Assembly: GCA_900637135.1 (NCBI GenBank) | Contig: LR134353.1 | Location: 558,001-622,000 of the forward strand | Source of the DNA: Mycolicibacterium flavescens | Lineage (GTDB): Bacteria; Actinomycetota; Actinomycetes; Mycobacteriales; Mycobacteriaceae | Reading direction: 5' to 3' | Length of the DNA stretch: 64,000 nucleotides | Shown: positions 8,875-17,494 of the stretch, in pieces | Numbering within the stretch: the stretch's first letter is position 1 | Layout of the letters: every line of letters starts with the position of its first letter | The notes under the pieces: generated by a model | The model's input: only the letters and a program-made list of their open reading frames with translations | The model's database searches: none | What the model was told of the DNA's origin: nothing | Program-made: the position numbers and the translations under genes

Positions 8875-10518
8875 CCGCAGCCACCGGTAGCCGTAGGGTT
8901 CCAGGCCGATCTCGATGCGGCCCTTGTCGTCGAGCTCGTGTTCGGTGAGATCGTCGAGCAGGTCGACCAGCTTGCAGCCCGGCGCGTCGTCGAGTCGGAT
9001 CGGCACGAGGCAGCCTTCGGCGCCGAAATTGTGCAGCGCGACCATCGCCCATCCCGACTTCTCGCGGCAGACGTGGGCCAGCACGGCGGGATTCGGTTGG
9101 TCCAGGATCTCGGGCGTTGACCATCCGATCTCCGGCTGCGACCGGTACGTGTAGATCAGATTGCGCATGAACCACCAGAACGACTGGTGGTCGTGGCGCT
9201 GGTCGGCGGCGTTGACCCGATCGGGACCGAACATGCCGTCGGGCTGGGGCCGGGGCAGCTTGCGCTTGGCCGCCTTGGAGAAGCCACCGTTGACACCGCT
9301 GGTCCACTGCATCGGAGTGCGCACCGCGAAGCGTCCCTCGACGTCGAGGTTCTCGGCCATGCCGATCTCCTCTCCGTAGAACAGGACCGGGGTGCCGGGC
9401 ATCGAGAACATCAGCGAGTAGACCATCCGCATCCGCCGCTCATCGCCGCCGAGCATGGCCGGTAGCCGCCTGCGCAGGCCGCGGCCGTAGAGCTGCATGT
9501 CCGGGTCGGGCCCGAAGGCGTCGAAAATCTCCTGGCGCTCGTCGTCGCTCAGTTTGTCGAGGGTCAGCTCATCGTGATTGCGCACGAAGTTGGCCCACTG
9601 GCTCGTGATGTCGAGCGGCGGTCGTTGCATCAGTGCCTCGGCGATGGGTCGGGCGTCGCCGCGCGCCATGGACAGGTAGACGTTCTGCATGCCGATGAAG
9701 TCGAACTGCATGTTGAGCCCGTCTCCGTCGGGGCCGCCGAAGAACGACTTCTGGTCCGGATAGCCGACGTTCACCTCGCCGAGCAGCACCGCGTCGCCGA
9801 CCCGTCGGGTGACGAAGTTGCGCACGTCGCCGAGGTACTCGTACGGGTCGAAGACCCCGGGATCGCCGGGTGCGCCGTCGCGGGCGAAGAGGAACGGGAC
9901 GGCGTCGACCCGGAAACCGGATACCCCCAGCTCGAGCCAGAAGCCGAGCACCCGCGAGATCTCCTCCTGCACAACCGGATTGGCGATGTTCAGGTCCGGC
10001 TGGTGTTTGAGGAAGTGGTGCAGGTACCACTCGTCGGTCTTCGGGTCGCGCTCCCAGAGGCTGTCCTCCTTGTCGGGGAACACGACGTCCTTCTTGCTCG
10101 ACTTGGGTTTCGTCGCGCTCCACACGTAGTAGTCGCGATACGGGTCGTCGGTGCTGCGGCAGGCGGACTTGAACCACGGGTGGCGGTCCGAGGTGTGGTT
10201 CATGACGAAGTCGACGATCACCCGGATCCCGCAGGACTTGGCGGTGCGCACGAGTTCGACGAAGTCACCGTGCGTTCCCAGTCGCGGGTCGACACCGAAG
10301 AAGTCGACGATGTCGTAGCCGTCGTCGACGCGGCCGGTGGGGTAGAAGGGCATGAGCCACAGACACGTCACACCCAGGTCGGCGAGGTACTCGATGCGCT
10401 CGGTCATGCCGCGGATGTCGCCGCAGCCGTCGCCGTCCCAGTCGTAGAAGGTCTCGACGTCGGCGCAGTAGAAGACCGCGTTCTTCCACCACAGGTCGCC
10501 GGTCTCGATCTTCCTCAC
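8842..10518 (-). CDS. GH13 alpha-glucosidase/trehalose-synthase-like enzyme (TreS paralogue)
   Basis: 558 residues, GTG start. A full GH13 (beta/alpha)8 barrel is visible: VIVDFVMNHTSD (region I), GFRVDAVPFLF (nucleophile Asp), LLGEVNVG (acid/base Glu) and FVRNHDELT (transition-state Asp). The N-terminal DLWWKNAVFYCADVETFYDWDGDG and the NHDELT region resemble trehalose synthase TreS, which interconverts maltose and trehalose, but this is a separate paralogue lacking obvious TreS flanking sequence. The start codon overlaps the stop of the upstream luciferase-like gene (GTGA), so the two are translationally coupled. It probably acts on a small alpha-glucan or alpha-glucoside in the cytoplasm; the exact reaction is unproven. 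Confidence 0.88.
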   Translation of the reverse strand: MRKIETGDLWWKNAVFYCADVETFYDWDGDGCGDIRGMTERIEYLADLGVTCLWLMPFYPTGRVDDGYDIVDFFGVDPRLGTHGDFVELVRTAKSCGIRVIVDFVMNHTSDRHPWFKSACRSTDDPYRDYYVWSATKPKSSKKDVVFPDKEDSLWERDPKTDEWYLHHFLKHQPDLNIANPVVQEEISRVLGFWLELGVSGFRVDAVPFLFARDGAPGDPGVFDPYEYLGDVRNFVTRRVGDAVLLGEVNVGYPDQKSFFGGPDGDGLNMQFDFIGMQNVYLSMARGDARPIAEALMQRPPLDITSQWANFVRNHDELTLDKLSDDERQEIFDAFGPDPDMQLYGRGLRRRLPAMLGGDERRMRMVYSLMFSMPGTPVLFYGEEIGMAENLDVEGRFAVRTPMQWTSGVNGGFSKAAKRKLPRPQPDGMFGPDRVNAADQRHDHQSFWWFMRNLIYTYRSQPEIGWSTPEILDQPNPAVLAHVCREKSGWAMVALHNFGAEGCLVPIRLDDAPGCKLVDLLDDLTEHELDDKGRIEIGLEPYGYRWLRLVRPDDPPII

Positions 10519-11489
10519 GCGGAGACCGCCGTCGGATTGAGCCGGGGCAGCACGTGTTCGCCGAATGCGTCGATGAAGGCGGTCTGCTGTTGTCCGACGA
10601 AGTGCAGGTACAACTCGTCCCAGCCCTGCTCAAGATCCTGCTGCAGCCACTCGACATGCTTGCCCAGATCGCTTGAGATACGGACCGATTGGTGCATCTG
10701 CTCGGGGGTGACCTTCTCGCCCATGACGTCGAACGCCTCGACCGTCTCGGTGTCCCAGCAGACCGGGGGATCGAACACGTTGCTGCGCCACTGGTCGTGG
10801 GCGATCGCGAGCGCCTCGTCCTCCGACGGGGCCCAGCTGAGGTGAATCTGCAACCGCGCGGGCCCGCGGCCGCCGGCGTCACGGTAGGCCCGAAGGACCT
10901 TCTCCAGCGCTTCCCTCGACTGGTTCACGGTGACGAGCCCGTCCGCCCAGGAGGCATGTCGGGCGGCGGTTTCCGGCGTGACGGCGGGGCCGACGAGATC
11001 GGGGATCTTGTCGGGTCGGGTCCACAGCCGCGCGCGATTGACCTGGACCAGCCCTTGGTGGCTGACCTCGTCACCGCCCAGCAACCGTCTGATCACGTCG
11101 ACGCACTCGACGAGGCGCTGGTCGCGCACCTCTTTGCGCGGCCATTCGCCGCCGGTGATCCGCTCGTTTGAGGCCTCACCCGAGCCGAGCGCCGCCCAGA
11201 TCCGGCCCGGGAACATCTGCGCGAGCGTCGCGATGGCCTGGGCGACGATCGCGGGGTGGTACCGCTGCCCCGGCGCGTTGACCACTCCGAACGGCAGCTG
11301 CGTCGTGGCCAGTGCCGCGCCGAGGAAGGCCCACGCGAACCCGGACTCACCTTGTCGCTCACTCCACGGGCTGAAGTGGTCCGATGACATGGCTGCGGTG
11401 AAACCCGCCTGTTCGGCGCGCTGGACGTCGCACAGCAATTGCGCCGGACTGATCTGCTCGTGCGAGCAGTGGAAACCGATGACCGTCAT
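10515..11489 (-). CDS. Luciferase-like (LLM class) flavin/F420-dependent oxidoreductase
   Basis: 324 residues, ATG start. The bacterial-luciferase TIM barrel is recognised from MTVIGFHCSHEQ, SSDHFSPWSERQGESGFAW and RIWAALGSGEASNE. This matches the group described as probable non-F420 flavinoid oxidoreductases (TIGR03885-like), so FMN rather than F420 may be the cofactor; the sequence alone does not settle this. It sits first in a two-gene operon with the GH13 enzyme, overlapping by 4 bp. A sugar-active or glycolipid-linked redox step is conceivable but not demonstrable here. Confidence 0.85.
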   Translation of the reverse strand: MTVIGFHCSHEQISPAQLLCDVQRAEQAGFTAAMSSDHFSPWSERQGESGFAWAFLGAALATTQLPFGVVNAPGQRYHPAIVAQAIATLAQMFPGRIWAALGSGEASNERITGGEWPRKEVRDQRLVECVDVIRRLLGGDEVSHQGLVQVNRARLWTRPDKIPDLVGPAVTPETAARHASWADGLVTVNQSREALEKVLRAYRDAGGRGPARLQIHLSWAPSEDEALAIAHDQWRSNVFDPPVCWDTETVEAFDVMGEKVTPEQMHQSVRISSDLGKHVEWLQQDLEQGWDELYLHFVGQQQTAFIDAFGEHVLPRLNPTAVSA

Positions 11490-11570
11490 GGGTCACCGCG
11501 TACCCGTTCTTCGCCGCTCTTACGTGAACGTCAGCCGATGGACGGTAGGTTCGCCTTCGTGGCCGAGCTG

Positions 11571-12593
11571 ATGAACCGCCAGATCGTGTTGCGCCGCAGG
11601 CCCGTCGGGCTGGTCCAGCCCGCCGACACCGAGTTGATCACCGCGCCTGCGCCCGAGCCCGCCGACGGTGAGGCGTTGGTGCGCACGACCTACGTCGGCA
11701 TCGACGCCGCCGCCCGCACCTGGCTGAACGACCAGCCCGGCTATCTGCCTCCTGTGCAGCTCGGGGAGGTCATCCGCGCGGCAGGCATCGGTGAGGTGGT
11801 GGCGTCCCGATGCGATGCGTACGCCGTCGGCGATGTGGTCACGACGCTGACGGGTTTTCAGGAATACGTGATCAGCCGCGACGACATCTTCACCACGCCG
11901 GCGCCCGGTCCCGACGTCGACCAACTCGCGGTGATGTCGGTGTACGGGCCGACCGGCGCGACGGCTTATTTCGGAATGGTCGGGATCGGCAAGCCACAGC
12001 CGGGGGAGACCGTGGTGGTGTCGGCGGCCGCGGGTGCCACCGGTTCCGTCGCGGGCCAGATCGCCAAGATCGCCGGGGCCCGGGTGGTCGGCATCGCCGG
12101 GGGACCGGACAAGTGCCGCGCGGTCGTGGAGGATTTCGGGTTCGACGCGTGCATCGACTACCGCGAGGCCAACCTGCCCGCGGCGCTGAAGGAGCACTGC
12201 CCCAAGGGAGTCGACGTGTACTTCGACAATGTCGGCGGGCCGATCCTCGACGCGGTGCTCGGCCGCCTGGCGCACAAGGCGCGGGTGGTGTTGTGCGGTG
12301 TCATCTCGAGCTACCTGACCGGTGAACATCCCGGCCCGGCCAACTACGTCAACCTGTTGTCGAAGACCGCGCTGATGCAGGGATTCAACGCGCTCGACGA
12401 ATGGGGGCGGTTCGACGAGGCTTTCGGGCCCCTGCGCCGCTGGGCGGACGAGGGACGACTGGTGCACCGCCAGACGATCTTCGAGGGCATCGAGTCCTGC
12501 GTCGACGCCATGAACGGCTTGTTCACCGGCGCCAACATCGGCAAGATGTTGGTCAAGATCAGCGAGCCGGGAAGCGGGAAACTTGCCTCGTGA
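11571..12593 (+). CDS. NADPH-dependent MDR-family reductase (leukotriene B4 dehydrogenase/CurA type)
   Basis: About 340 residues. The family usually begins MNRQIVL, so ATG 11571 is chosen; GTG 11559, with a GGTAGG upstream, is the main alternative. The zinc-less medium-chain dehydrogenase fold shows the nucleotide-binding AAAGATGSVAGQIAKI, and the family motifs GPTGATAYFGM and VYFDNVGG. Such enzymes reduce the C=C bond of enones or prostaglandin-like ketones using NADPH. It is a single gene between a divergent LLM gene and the cutinase gene. Confidence 0.9.
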   Translation: MNRQIVLRRRPVGLVQPADTELITAPAPEPADGEALVRTTYVGIDAAARTWLNDQPGYLPPVQLGEVIRAAGIGEVVASRCDAYAVGDVVTTLTGFQEYVISRDDIFTTPAPGPDVDQLAVMSVYGPTGATAYFGMVGIGKPQPGETVVVSAAAGATGSVAGQIAKIAGARVVGIAGGPDKCRAVVEDFGFDACIDYREANLPAALKEHCPKGVDVYFDNVGGPILDAVLGRLAHKARVVLCGVISSYLTGEHPGPANYVNLLSKTALMQGFNALDEWGRFDEAFGPLRRWADEGRLVHRQTIFEGIESCVDAMNGLFTGANIGKMLVKISEPGSGKLAS

Positions 12594-12669
12594 AACGGTT
12601 GGTTGGTCGCGAATCAAAGCGGGTATGACGAACGTCGCAATTGGTGGACACACACTGAGGAGTGGTGGC

Positions 12670-13569
12670 ATGGGCGCTCGACGAATCGCTCGGATGCTGA
12701 GTCTGGTGGTGCCGTTCGCGGCGCTGCTCGGCGGATCGATTCCCCTTGCGGCGGCCCAACCTCCCCCGCCTCCGCCCCCTGCGCCTGCCCCGCCGCCCGC
12801 TTGTCCGGACGTGCAGGTGGTGTTCGCGCGCGGGACCGGCGAACCGATCGGTGTCGGCGGGGTCGGGCAGGCGTTCGTCGACCAGCTGCGCGCCCAGGCC
12901 GGCCCACGATCGATCGACGTCTATCCGGTTAACTACGTGGCCAGCGGCGACTTCGGCAACCGCATCCAGTTCGCACGCACGGTGGTCGACGGGATCCGCG
13001 ATGCGGGACAGAAAGTCGAGTCGACGGCGGCGGCATGCCCCGATACCGACATCGTGCTCGGCGGATTCTCACAAGGCGCTGCGGTCGCCGGATACGTGAC
13101 TTCCGCTGAGATTCCCGAGGAGATCCCCGCCGAGTACCGCGAGTTCATCCCCGAGCCGATGTCTGAGGAAGTCGGCGACCACGTTGCCGCTGTCGTTCTG
13201 TTCGGCAGGCCCTCGGATCAGTTCCTGACCGATGCCGGCGCGCCCGCGATCGTCATCGGACCGTCGTATCAGGACAAGACGTTGGATCTGTGCGCCGAGG
13301 GCGACACGATCTGCAACGGCGCTCCCATCGGTCTTCCAAGCTTCGCGCACAACTCCTACATCGTGAACGGGATGGCCGCCGAGGGTGCGGCCTACGCGGT
13401 GGCGCGTCTCGAGCCGGCTCCGGCACCCCCGCCGCCTCCGGCCCCGGCGCCGGCTCCGGCGCCGTTGGCCGCGCCCGCACCACCACCTCCGCCTCCGGCC
13501 CCCGCGCCGTTCGCGGCACCCGCACCCGCGCCCGCAGCGCCGCCCCCGGCCCCCGCACCTGCCGGCTGA
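12670..13569 (+). CDS. Secreted cutinase-like esterase (CULP) with Pro/Ala-rich flanks
   Basis: 299 residues from ATG 12670, which has GAGGAG 9 bp upstream. A signal peptide (MGARRIARMLSLVVPFAALL...) is followed by a proline-rich linker, then the cutinase core CPDVQVVFARGTGE. The catalytic Ser lies in GGFSQGAAV, the Asp in CAEGDTICNG (with a disulfide-type Cys pair) and the His in FAHNSYI. The last 65 or so residues are almost entirely Pro/Ala repeats, likely a wall-spanning or disordered tail. Mycobacterial cutinase-like proteins hydrolyse short- to medium-chain esters, lipids or phospholipids outside the membrane. Confidence 0.92.
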   Translation: MGARRIARMLSLVVPFAALLGGSIPLAAAQPPPPPPPAPAPPPACPDVQVVFARGTGEPIGVGGVGQAFVDQLRAQAGPRSIDVYPVNYVASGDFGNRIQFARTVVDGIRDAGQKVESTAAACPDTDIVLGGFSQGAAVAGYVTSAEIPEEIPAEYREFIPEPMSEEVGDHVAAVVLFGRPSDQFLTDAGAPAIVIGPSYQDKTLDLCAEGDTICNGAPIGLPSFAHNSYIVNGMAAEGAAYAVARLEPAPAPPPPPAPAPAPAPLAAPAPPPPPPAPAPFAAPAPAPAAPPPAPAPAG

Positions 13570-13599
13570 GCACTGCTCGTCGCGGTCTGCCACTCTCGA

Positions 13600-13983
13600 G
13601 TGGTGGACCAAGACGTGTACGACAAGGGCCGCGAGATCCGCACGGCGGTGCTCGGTGAGGCCTATGTGCAGAAGGCGGCAGACAGTGCCGACGATTTCAC
13701 CGGGCCGTTCCAGGATTTGGTGACCGAGTACTGCTGGGGAGCGGTGTGGGGACGCGACGGCCTGTCCCACAAGACGCGCAGCATGCTCAACCTTGCGATG
13801 CTCGCGGCGTTGAACCGCCCCAACGAGCTTCGCACCCACGTCCGAGGCGCCCTGACCAACGGCGTGACACCCGAAGAGATCCGCGAGATCTTCATGCAGG
13901 TCGCGGTGTACGCAGGTGTGCCCGCCGCGGTGGAGGCCTTCCGCACCGCGCGCGCCGCCTTAGACGACGCCGAACAGCGGTAG
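13600..13983 (+). CDS. Carboxymuconolactone decarboxylase (CMD/PcaC-like) family protein
   Basis: 127 residues, GTG start (a second GTG follows immediately). The all-alpha CMD fold is indicated by EYCWGAVWGRDGLSHKTRSMLNLAMLAAL and the C-terminal GVTPEEIREIFMQVAVYAGVPAAVEAF. It resembles gamma-carboxymuconolactone decarboxylase more than AhpD, as there is no CxxC. The gene is 8 bp upstream of a beta-hydroxyacid dehydrogenase gene. A second such pair, in the opposite order, occurs at 41532-42817, so the two families appear to work together. The substrate is unknown. Confidence 0.85.
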   Translation: MVDQDVYDKGREIRTAVLGEAYVQKAADSADDFTGPFQDLVTEYCWGAVWGRDGLSHKTRSMLNLAMLAALNRPNELRTHVRGALTNGVTPEEIREIFMQVAVYAGVPAAVEAFRTARAALDDAEQR

Positions 13984-13991
13984 GGCGCGGC

Positions 13992-14867
13992 ATGGACATC
14001 GGATTCGTCGGACTCGGCAACATGGGCTTCCCGATGGCAGACCGCCTGCGGGCGGCCGGGCATCGGGTGGTCGTCTGCGACGCCCGCCCCGAGGTGGTCG
14101 ACAGGGCGGTTGAAGCCGGTGCCGAGCGGGCGGCCTCGGCGCGCGAGGTCGCCGACCGCGCGCCGACGATACTGACGAGCCTGCCGACCCCGCAGGCGTC
14201 GGAGTCCGTCGCCGCCGAGGTCGCCTGCGGGACCGTCGTCGAGCGTTTCGTCGACCTGTCGACGGTGGGACGCCAAGCCGCGCAGCGCAACAACGCGCTG
14301 TTGGCCGAGCGCGGGATCGCGGCGCTCGACAGTCCCGTGAGCGGCGGTGTGCACGGGGCCGAGGCGGGCACCCTGGCCATCATGGTGTCGGGGCCGCGGG
14401 CTCACTACCAGACGTGCGCACCGCTGTTCGAAACACTCGGGCGGGCGACGTTCGTCGGTGAGAAGCCCGGCGCTGCGCAGACGATGAAGCTCATCAACAA
14501 CGTCATCGCCGCGACGACACTGGCTGTCACCGCCGAGGCGATGGTGGCCGGTGTGAAGGCAGGACTCGACGCCCAGGTGATGATCGACGTCCTCAACGCC
14601 GGTTCCGGTGGCACTCACGCCAGTCGGGACAAGTTCCCGCAGGCGGTGCTGCCCCGCACGTTCGACTACGGCTTCGCGACGGGGTTGATGGTCAAGGACG
14701 TCCGGCTCTACCTCGACGAGGCCAGGGCGCTGGGCCTGCCGACCGAACTCGCCGACGCCGTGGGCCAGGTCTGGGAGGCGACGATGGCCAGCGAGGGAGC
14801 CGAATCGGACTTCACGGCGGTGGTGAAACCCATCGAAGCCGCCGCGGGGGTCGTGGTCGAGGGGTGA
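13992..14867 (+). CDS. Beta-hydroxyacid dehydrogenase (3-hydroxyisobutyrate/6PGDH-like family)
   Basis: 291 residues, ATG start 8 bp after the CMD stop. The N-terminal Rossmann domain has GFVGLGNMGFPMA. The substrate-binding signature is DSPVSGGVHGAEAGTL, and the catalytic Lys lies in MKLINN. These enzymes oxidise 3-hydroxy acids with NAD(P)+ in the cytoplasm. Pairing with a CMD protein suggests a small catabolic module for a beta-hydroxy or beta-keto acid; this is inferred from context. The length is typical of the family. Confidence 0.9.
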   Translation: MDIGFVGLGNMGFPMADRLRAAGHRVVVCDARPEVVDRAVEAGAERAASAREVADRAPTILTSLPTPQASESVAAEVACGTVVERFVDLSTVGRQAAQRNNALLAERGIAALDSPVSGGVHGAEAGTLAIMVSGPRAHYQTCAPLFETLGRATFVGEKPGAAQTMKLINNVIAATTLAVTAEAMVAGVKAGLDAQVMIDVLNAGSGGTHASRDKFPQAVLPRTFDYGFATGLMVKDVRLYLDEARALGLPTELADAVGQVWEATMASEGAESDFTAVVKPIEAAAGVVVEG

Positions 14868-14897
14868 CCCGGTGGCGCCGACGGTAGAGTTCTGCAG

Positions 14898-15446
14898 GTG
14901 AACACGCCGAAGTCGCGCGCACGTTGGGTGCGCGGGAGTCTGGTCGGATCGTGTTCTGCCGTCTTGACCGCGACCGCGCATACGTTCTCCGGCGGTCAGC
15001 TCCCCGCGGGATCGGCGCTGATCGTCGCGATGCTCGTCTGCGCCACCGTGGGCGCCGTGGTCGCCCGACCCGCGCTCGACGGTCGTCACGGGCGATTGCT
15101 CGGCGCCGTCGGCGCCCTGAGCCTCGCACAACTCCTCGGCCACCTGTCCTTCGTCATCGCCGGTGGGCACGTGCACTCGGCCGCCGCCCTGGGCCTGACG
15201 CCCGCGATGACCGCGGCCCATATCGGGGCCGCCGTCATCCTGGGAACAGCGATCGCGGCTGTCGAATACCTCTACGTCGTCTGCGTATCGGTGCTGCAGT
15301 GGCTGCGAATCTTCGCCACGGCCGGACTGCGCCCGCGCGCGCGGCGGGTACACCGTGTCGTCAAAACCGTTGTCGCCGAATCCGTCCTGTTGAGTTGCGG
15401 GCTCGGCATGCGCGCTCCGCCACTGAGGTTGGCAACGGCGGCTTAG
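14898..15446 (+). CDS. Four-TM membrane protein at the head of a copper/haem-related operon
   Basis: 182 residues, GTG start. Four hydrophobic segments lie at about 12-30, 38-57, 66-90 and 103-132, followed by a basic cytoplasmic tail. Histidines cluster at membrane edges (TATAHTF, LLGHLSFVIAGGHVH, AAHIGAA), which could bind metal. I recognise no named family. It is 118 bp upstream of the PepSY gene and on the same strand as the PCu(A)C and DyP genes, so a role in metal handling at the membrane is suggested by position only. Confidence 0.7.
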   Translation: MNTPKSRARWVRGSLVGSCSAVLTATAHTFSGGQLPAGSALIVAMLVCATVGAVVARPALDGRHGRLLGAVGALSLAQLLGHLSFVIAGGHVHSAAALGLTPAMTAAHIGAAVILGTAIAAVEYLYVVCVSVLQWLRIFATAGLRPRARRVHRVVKTVVAESVLLSCGLGMRAPPLRLATAA

Positions 15447-15564
15447 CCCCGCCGCGCACCGAGATCGAACCGCGACAGGCGTCGCGGCTTTCGACGCAAC
15501 TCACCCACCTCAATTTCCGGCTCGACGAGTGCTCGCCGGGCCGCCGGCTGAAGGTCCGCCATTC

Positions 15565-16980
15565 ATGACAACGACCCCCACTCTCGGCACGCCCGCGCGT
15601 CAGCGTCAGCGCGGCGTGCGTCCTCTGTTACTGCGATTGCATTTCTATGCCGGCGTTTTCGTCGGTCCGTTCATTCTGATCGCCGCTGTCACCGGCTTGT
15701 TGTACGCGGTGATTCCCCAGATCGACGACGCGGTCTACCGCGAGAAGGTCACCGTCGACAGCGTCGGGGAGCACCGACTCCCGCTGGCCGAACAGCTGCG
15801 CGCCGTGCGTGCCGCATACCCCGAGGGGATGGTGGAGCAGATCGGCCCGCCCGTCGCGGCCGATGACATCACGCGGGTCGTACTCGCGGTCGACGACGTT
15901 CCGCCCGACTATGCGAGAACGGTATTCGTCGACCCGTACAGCGGTGAGATCCGTGGCGCGCTGACCACTTACGGCCAGTGGCTGCCGGTGCGCGCGTGGT
16001 TCGACGAGTTGCACCGCAACCTGCATCTCGGTGCCGTGGGCCGCAACTACAGCGAGCTTGCGGCGAGCTGGCTGTGGGTGATCGCGCTGGCGGGTCTGGC
16101 GCTGTGGTACCTGCATCGCCGCGACACCAAGAAGCTGCGTCGCATCGCGCTTCCCGACCGTGACAAGACGGACCGTCGCCGCACTCTGTCCTGGCATGGC
16201 GCGGTGGGAGTTTGGCTCATCGTTGCGCTGCTCGGGCTGTCGGTCACCGGCATCACCTGGTCGCGCTACGGCGGTGAGACGGTCAATCTGCTGCAGGAAA
16301 GGCTGAACACCACAGCGCCATCGGTGGACACCGCGCTCATGCAGTCGGCCGACACCGACGCGGGTCATGGGCAGCACCACGGGGGGGCCGTCGTCGGCGG
16401 CGGTGACGCCGCGCTACACGGTGCGGACACCGCGTTGAGTGCGGCCCGCGCCGCGGGACTGTCCGGCCCGATGTGGATGTACCCTCCGAGCGCCGACGGC
16501 CAGGGTTGGGAAGTCGCGGAGAACAAGCGCGACTGGCCCACTCGGTACGACGCGGTCTCGGTGGACCCCGATACCGGAGCGATCATCGACCGGGTCAATC
16601 AGGCCGAGTGGCCGCTTCTGGCCAAGCTCACCAACTGGGCGATCGACGCGCACATGGGTGTGTTGTTCGGGGTCGTGAACCAGATCGTGTTGGCGCTCAC
16701 CGCAGTTGGGCTGATCACGATCGTCGTTCGCGGTTACCTCATGTGGTGGCAACGCAGGCCGACAAAGGGTTCGGCGTGGGCGGCCGGTCGTCCGCCGCTG
16801 CGAGGCGTCCTGCGTGGTCTGCACCCGGGGGCGATCGCGTTGGTCGTCGCTGTTGCACTAGCGGTGGGTTGGGCGTTGCCGTTGTTCGGTCTCAGCCTCG
16901 CCGCATTCGTGGTCGTCGACCTCATCGTCGCAACGGTCAAGAAGCGGGGCACCGAGCAGGAGGCGAACGTCGATGTCTAA
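15565..16980 (+). CDS. PepSY-associated TM (PiuB-like) membrane protein with His-rich loop
   Basis: 471 residues from ATG 15565 (MTTTPTLG). Five clear membrane segments are visible: HFYAGVFVGPFILIAAVTGLL, the stretch around SWLWVIALAGLALWYLH, WHGAVGVWLIVALLGLSVTG, QIVLALTAVGLITIVVRGY and a long C-terminal pair. Two extracytoplasmic PepSY-type regions show FVDPYSGEIRG and VSVDPDTGAIIDRV. Between them is a His-rich loop (DAGHGQHHGG...LHG), a plausible metal site. The DELHRNLHLG stretch adds more His near the membrane. PepSY_TM proteins are linked to iron-siderophore or copper reduction. The following lipoprotein gene overlaps by 8 bp. Confidence 0.88.
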   Translation: MTTTPTLGTPARQRQRGVRPLLLRLHFYAGVFVGPFILIAAVTGLLYAVIPQIDDAVYREKVTVDSVGEHRLPLAEQLRAVRAAYPEGMVEQIGPPVAADDITRVVLAVDDVPPDYARTVFVDPYSGEIRGALTTYGQWLPVRAWFDELHRNLHLGAVGRNYSELAASWLWVIALAGLALWYLHRRDTKKLRRIALPDRDKTDRRRTLSWHGAVGVWLIVALLGLSVTGITWSRYGGETVNLLQERLNTTAPSVDTALMQSADTDAGHGQHHGGAVVGGGDAALHGADTALSAARAAGLSGPMWMYPPSADGQGWEVAENKRDWPTRYDAVSVDPDTGAIIDRVNQAEWPLLAKLTNWAIDAHMGVLFGVVNQIVLALTAVGLITIVVRGYLMWWQRRPTKGSAWAAGRPPLRGVLRGLHPGAIALVVAVALAVGWALPLFGLSLAAFVVVDLIVATVKKRGTEQEANVDV

Positions 16981-17494
16981 CAGGACCTATCACGCACTGG
17001 TACTTCTCATCACTGCGACCGCCGTGGCGGCTTGCACGTCACACGGCCAACACGACGAAGGGCCGATGTCTTCGGAGGTAACGCTCGCCGACCAGTGGGC
17101 CAGCGCGGCCGAGACCGGTATGGCCGCGGTGTTCGGCATACTCGCCAACGCCGGACACCACGACGCGCGGATCGTCTCGGGGCGCTCGGATGCGGCCGGG
17201 CGGGTCGAGGTGCACGAAGTGGCGGCCGATGGGGGCGCCAGGACGATGCGCCCCAAAGACGGGGGCCTGGTGATCCCGGCCAAAGGCTCACACGCCCTGG
17301 TGCCGGGCGGTGACCACCTGATGCTGATGGACCTCAAACAGCCGCTGCTGCCCGGCTCTGAGGTGACGCTGACCGTCGAGTTCGAGGACGGGTCGACGCT
17401 GCCGGTCACCGCCCAGGTGCGTGACTTCGCCGGTGCCAACGAGGATTACCAGCCGGTCACGGACGGGTCCGCACCACACCATGACCATGGGTGA
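16973..17494 (+). CDS. PCu(A)C-family periplasmic copper chaperone lipoprotein
   Basis: 173 residues. The lipobox is TAVAAC (Cys about 21), so it should be anchored on the outer face of the membrane. The family copper motif H(M)X10MX21HXM is visible as His in EVHE, Met in ARTM and the pair in GDHLMLM. The C-terminal tail ends HHDHG, an additional metal-binding stretch. PCu(A)C proteins carry Cu(I) to cytochrome oxidase CuA or other cuproenzymes. It overlaps both neighbours (8 and 14 bp), so it is tightly co-translated with the PepSY and DyP genes. Confidence 0.88.
   Translation: MSNRTYHALVLLITATAVAACTSHGQHDEGPMSSEVTLADQWASAAETGMAAVFGILANAGHHDARIVSGRSDAAGRVEVHEVAADGGARTMRPKDGGLVIPAKGSHALVPGGDHLMLMDLKQPLLPGSEVTLTVEFEDGSTLPVTAQVRDFAGANEDYQPVTDGSAPHHDHG

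Noticed and set aside
13662..15353. 563-residue minus-strand open frame
   Set aside because: Antisense to the CMD, dehydrogenase and membrane-protein genes; low-complexity composition.
14898..15446. CopD/cytochrome-type assignment for the first gene of the copper operon
   Set aside because: His residues and TM count are suggestive, but no family motif could be matched; left as unknown.
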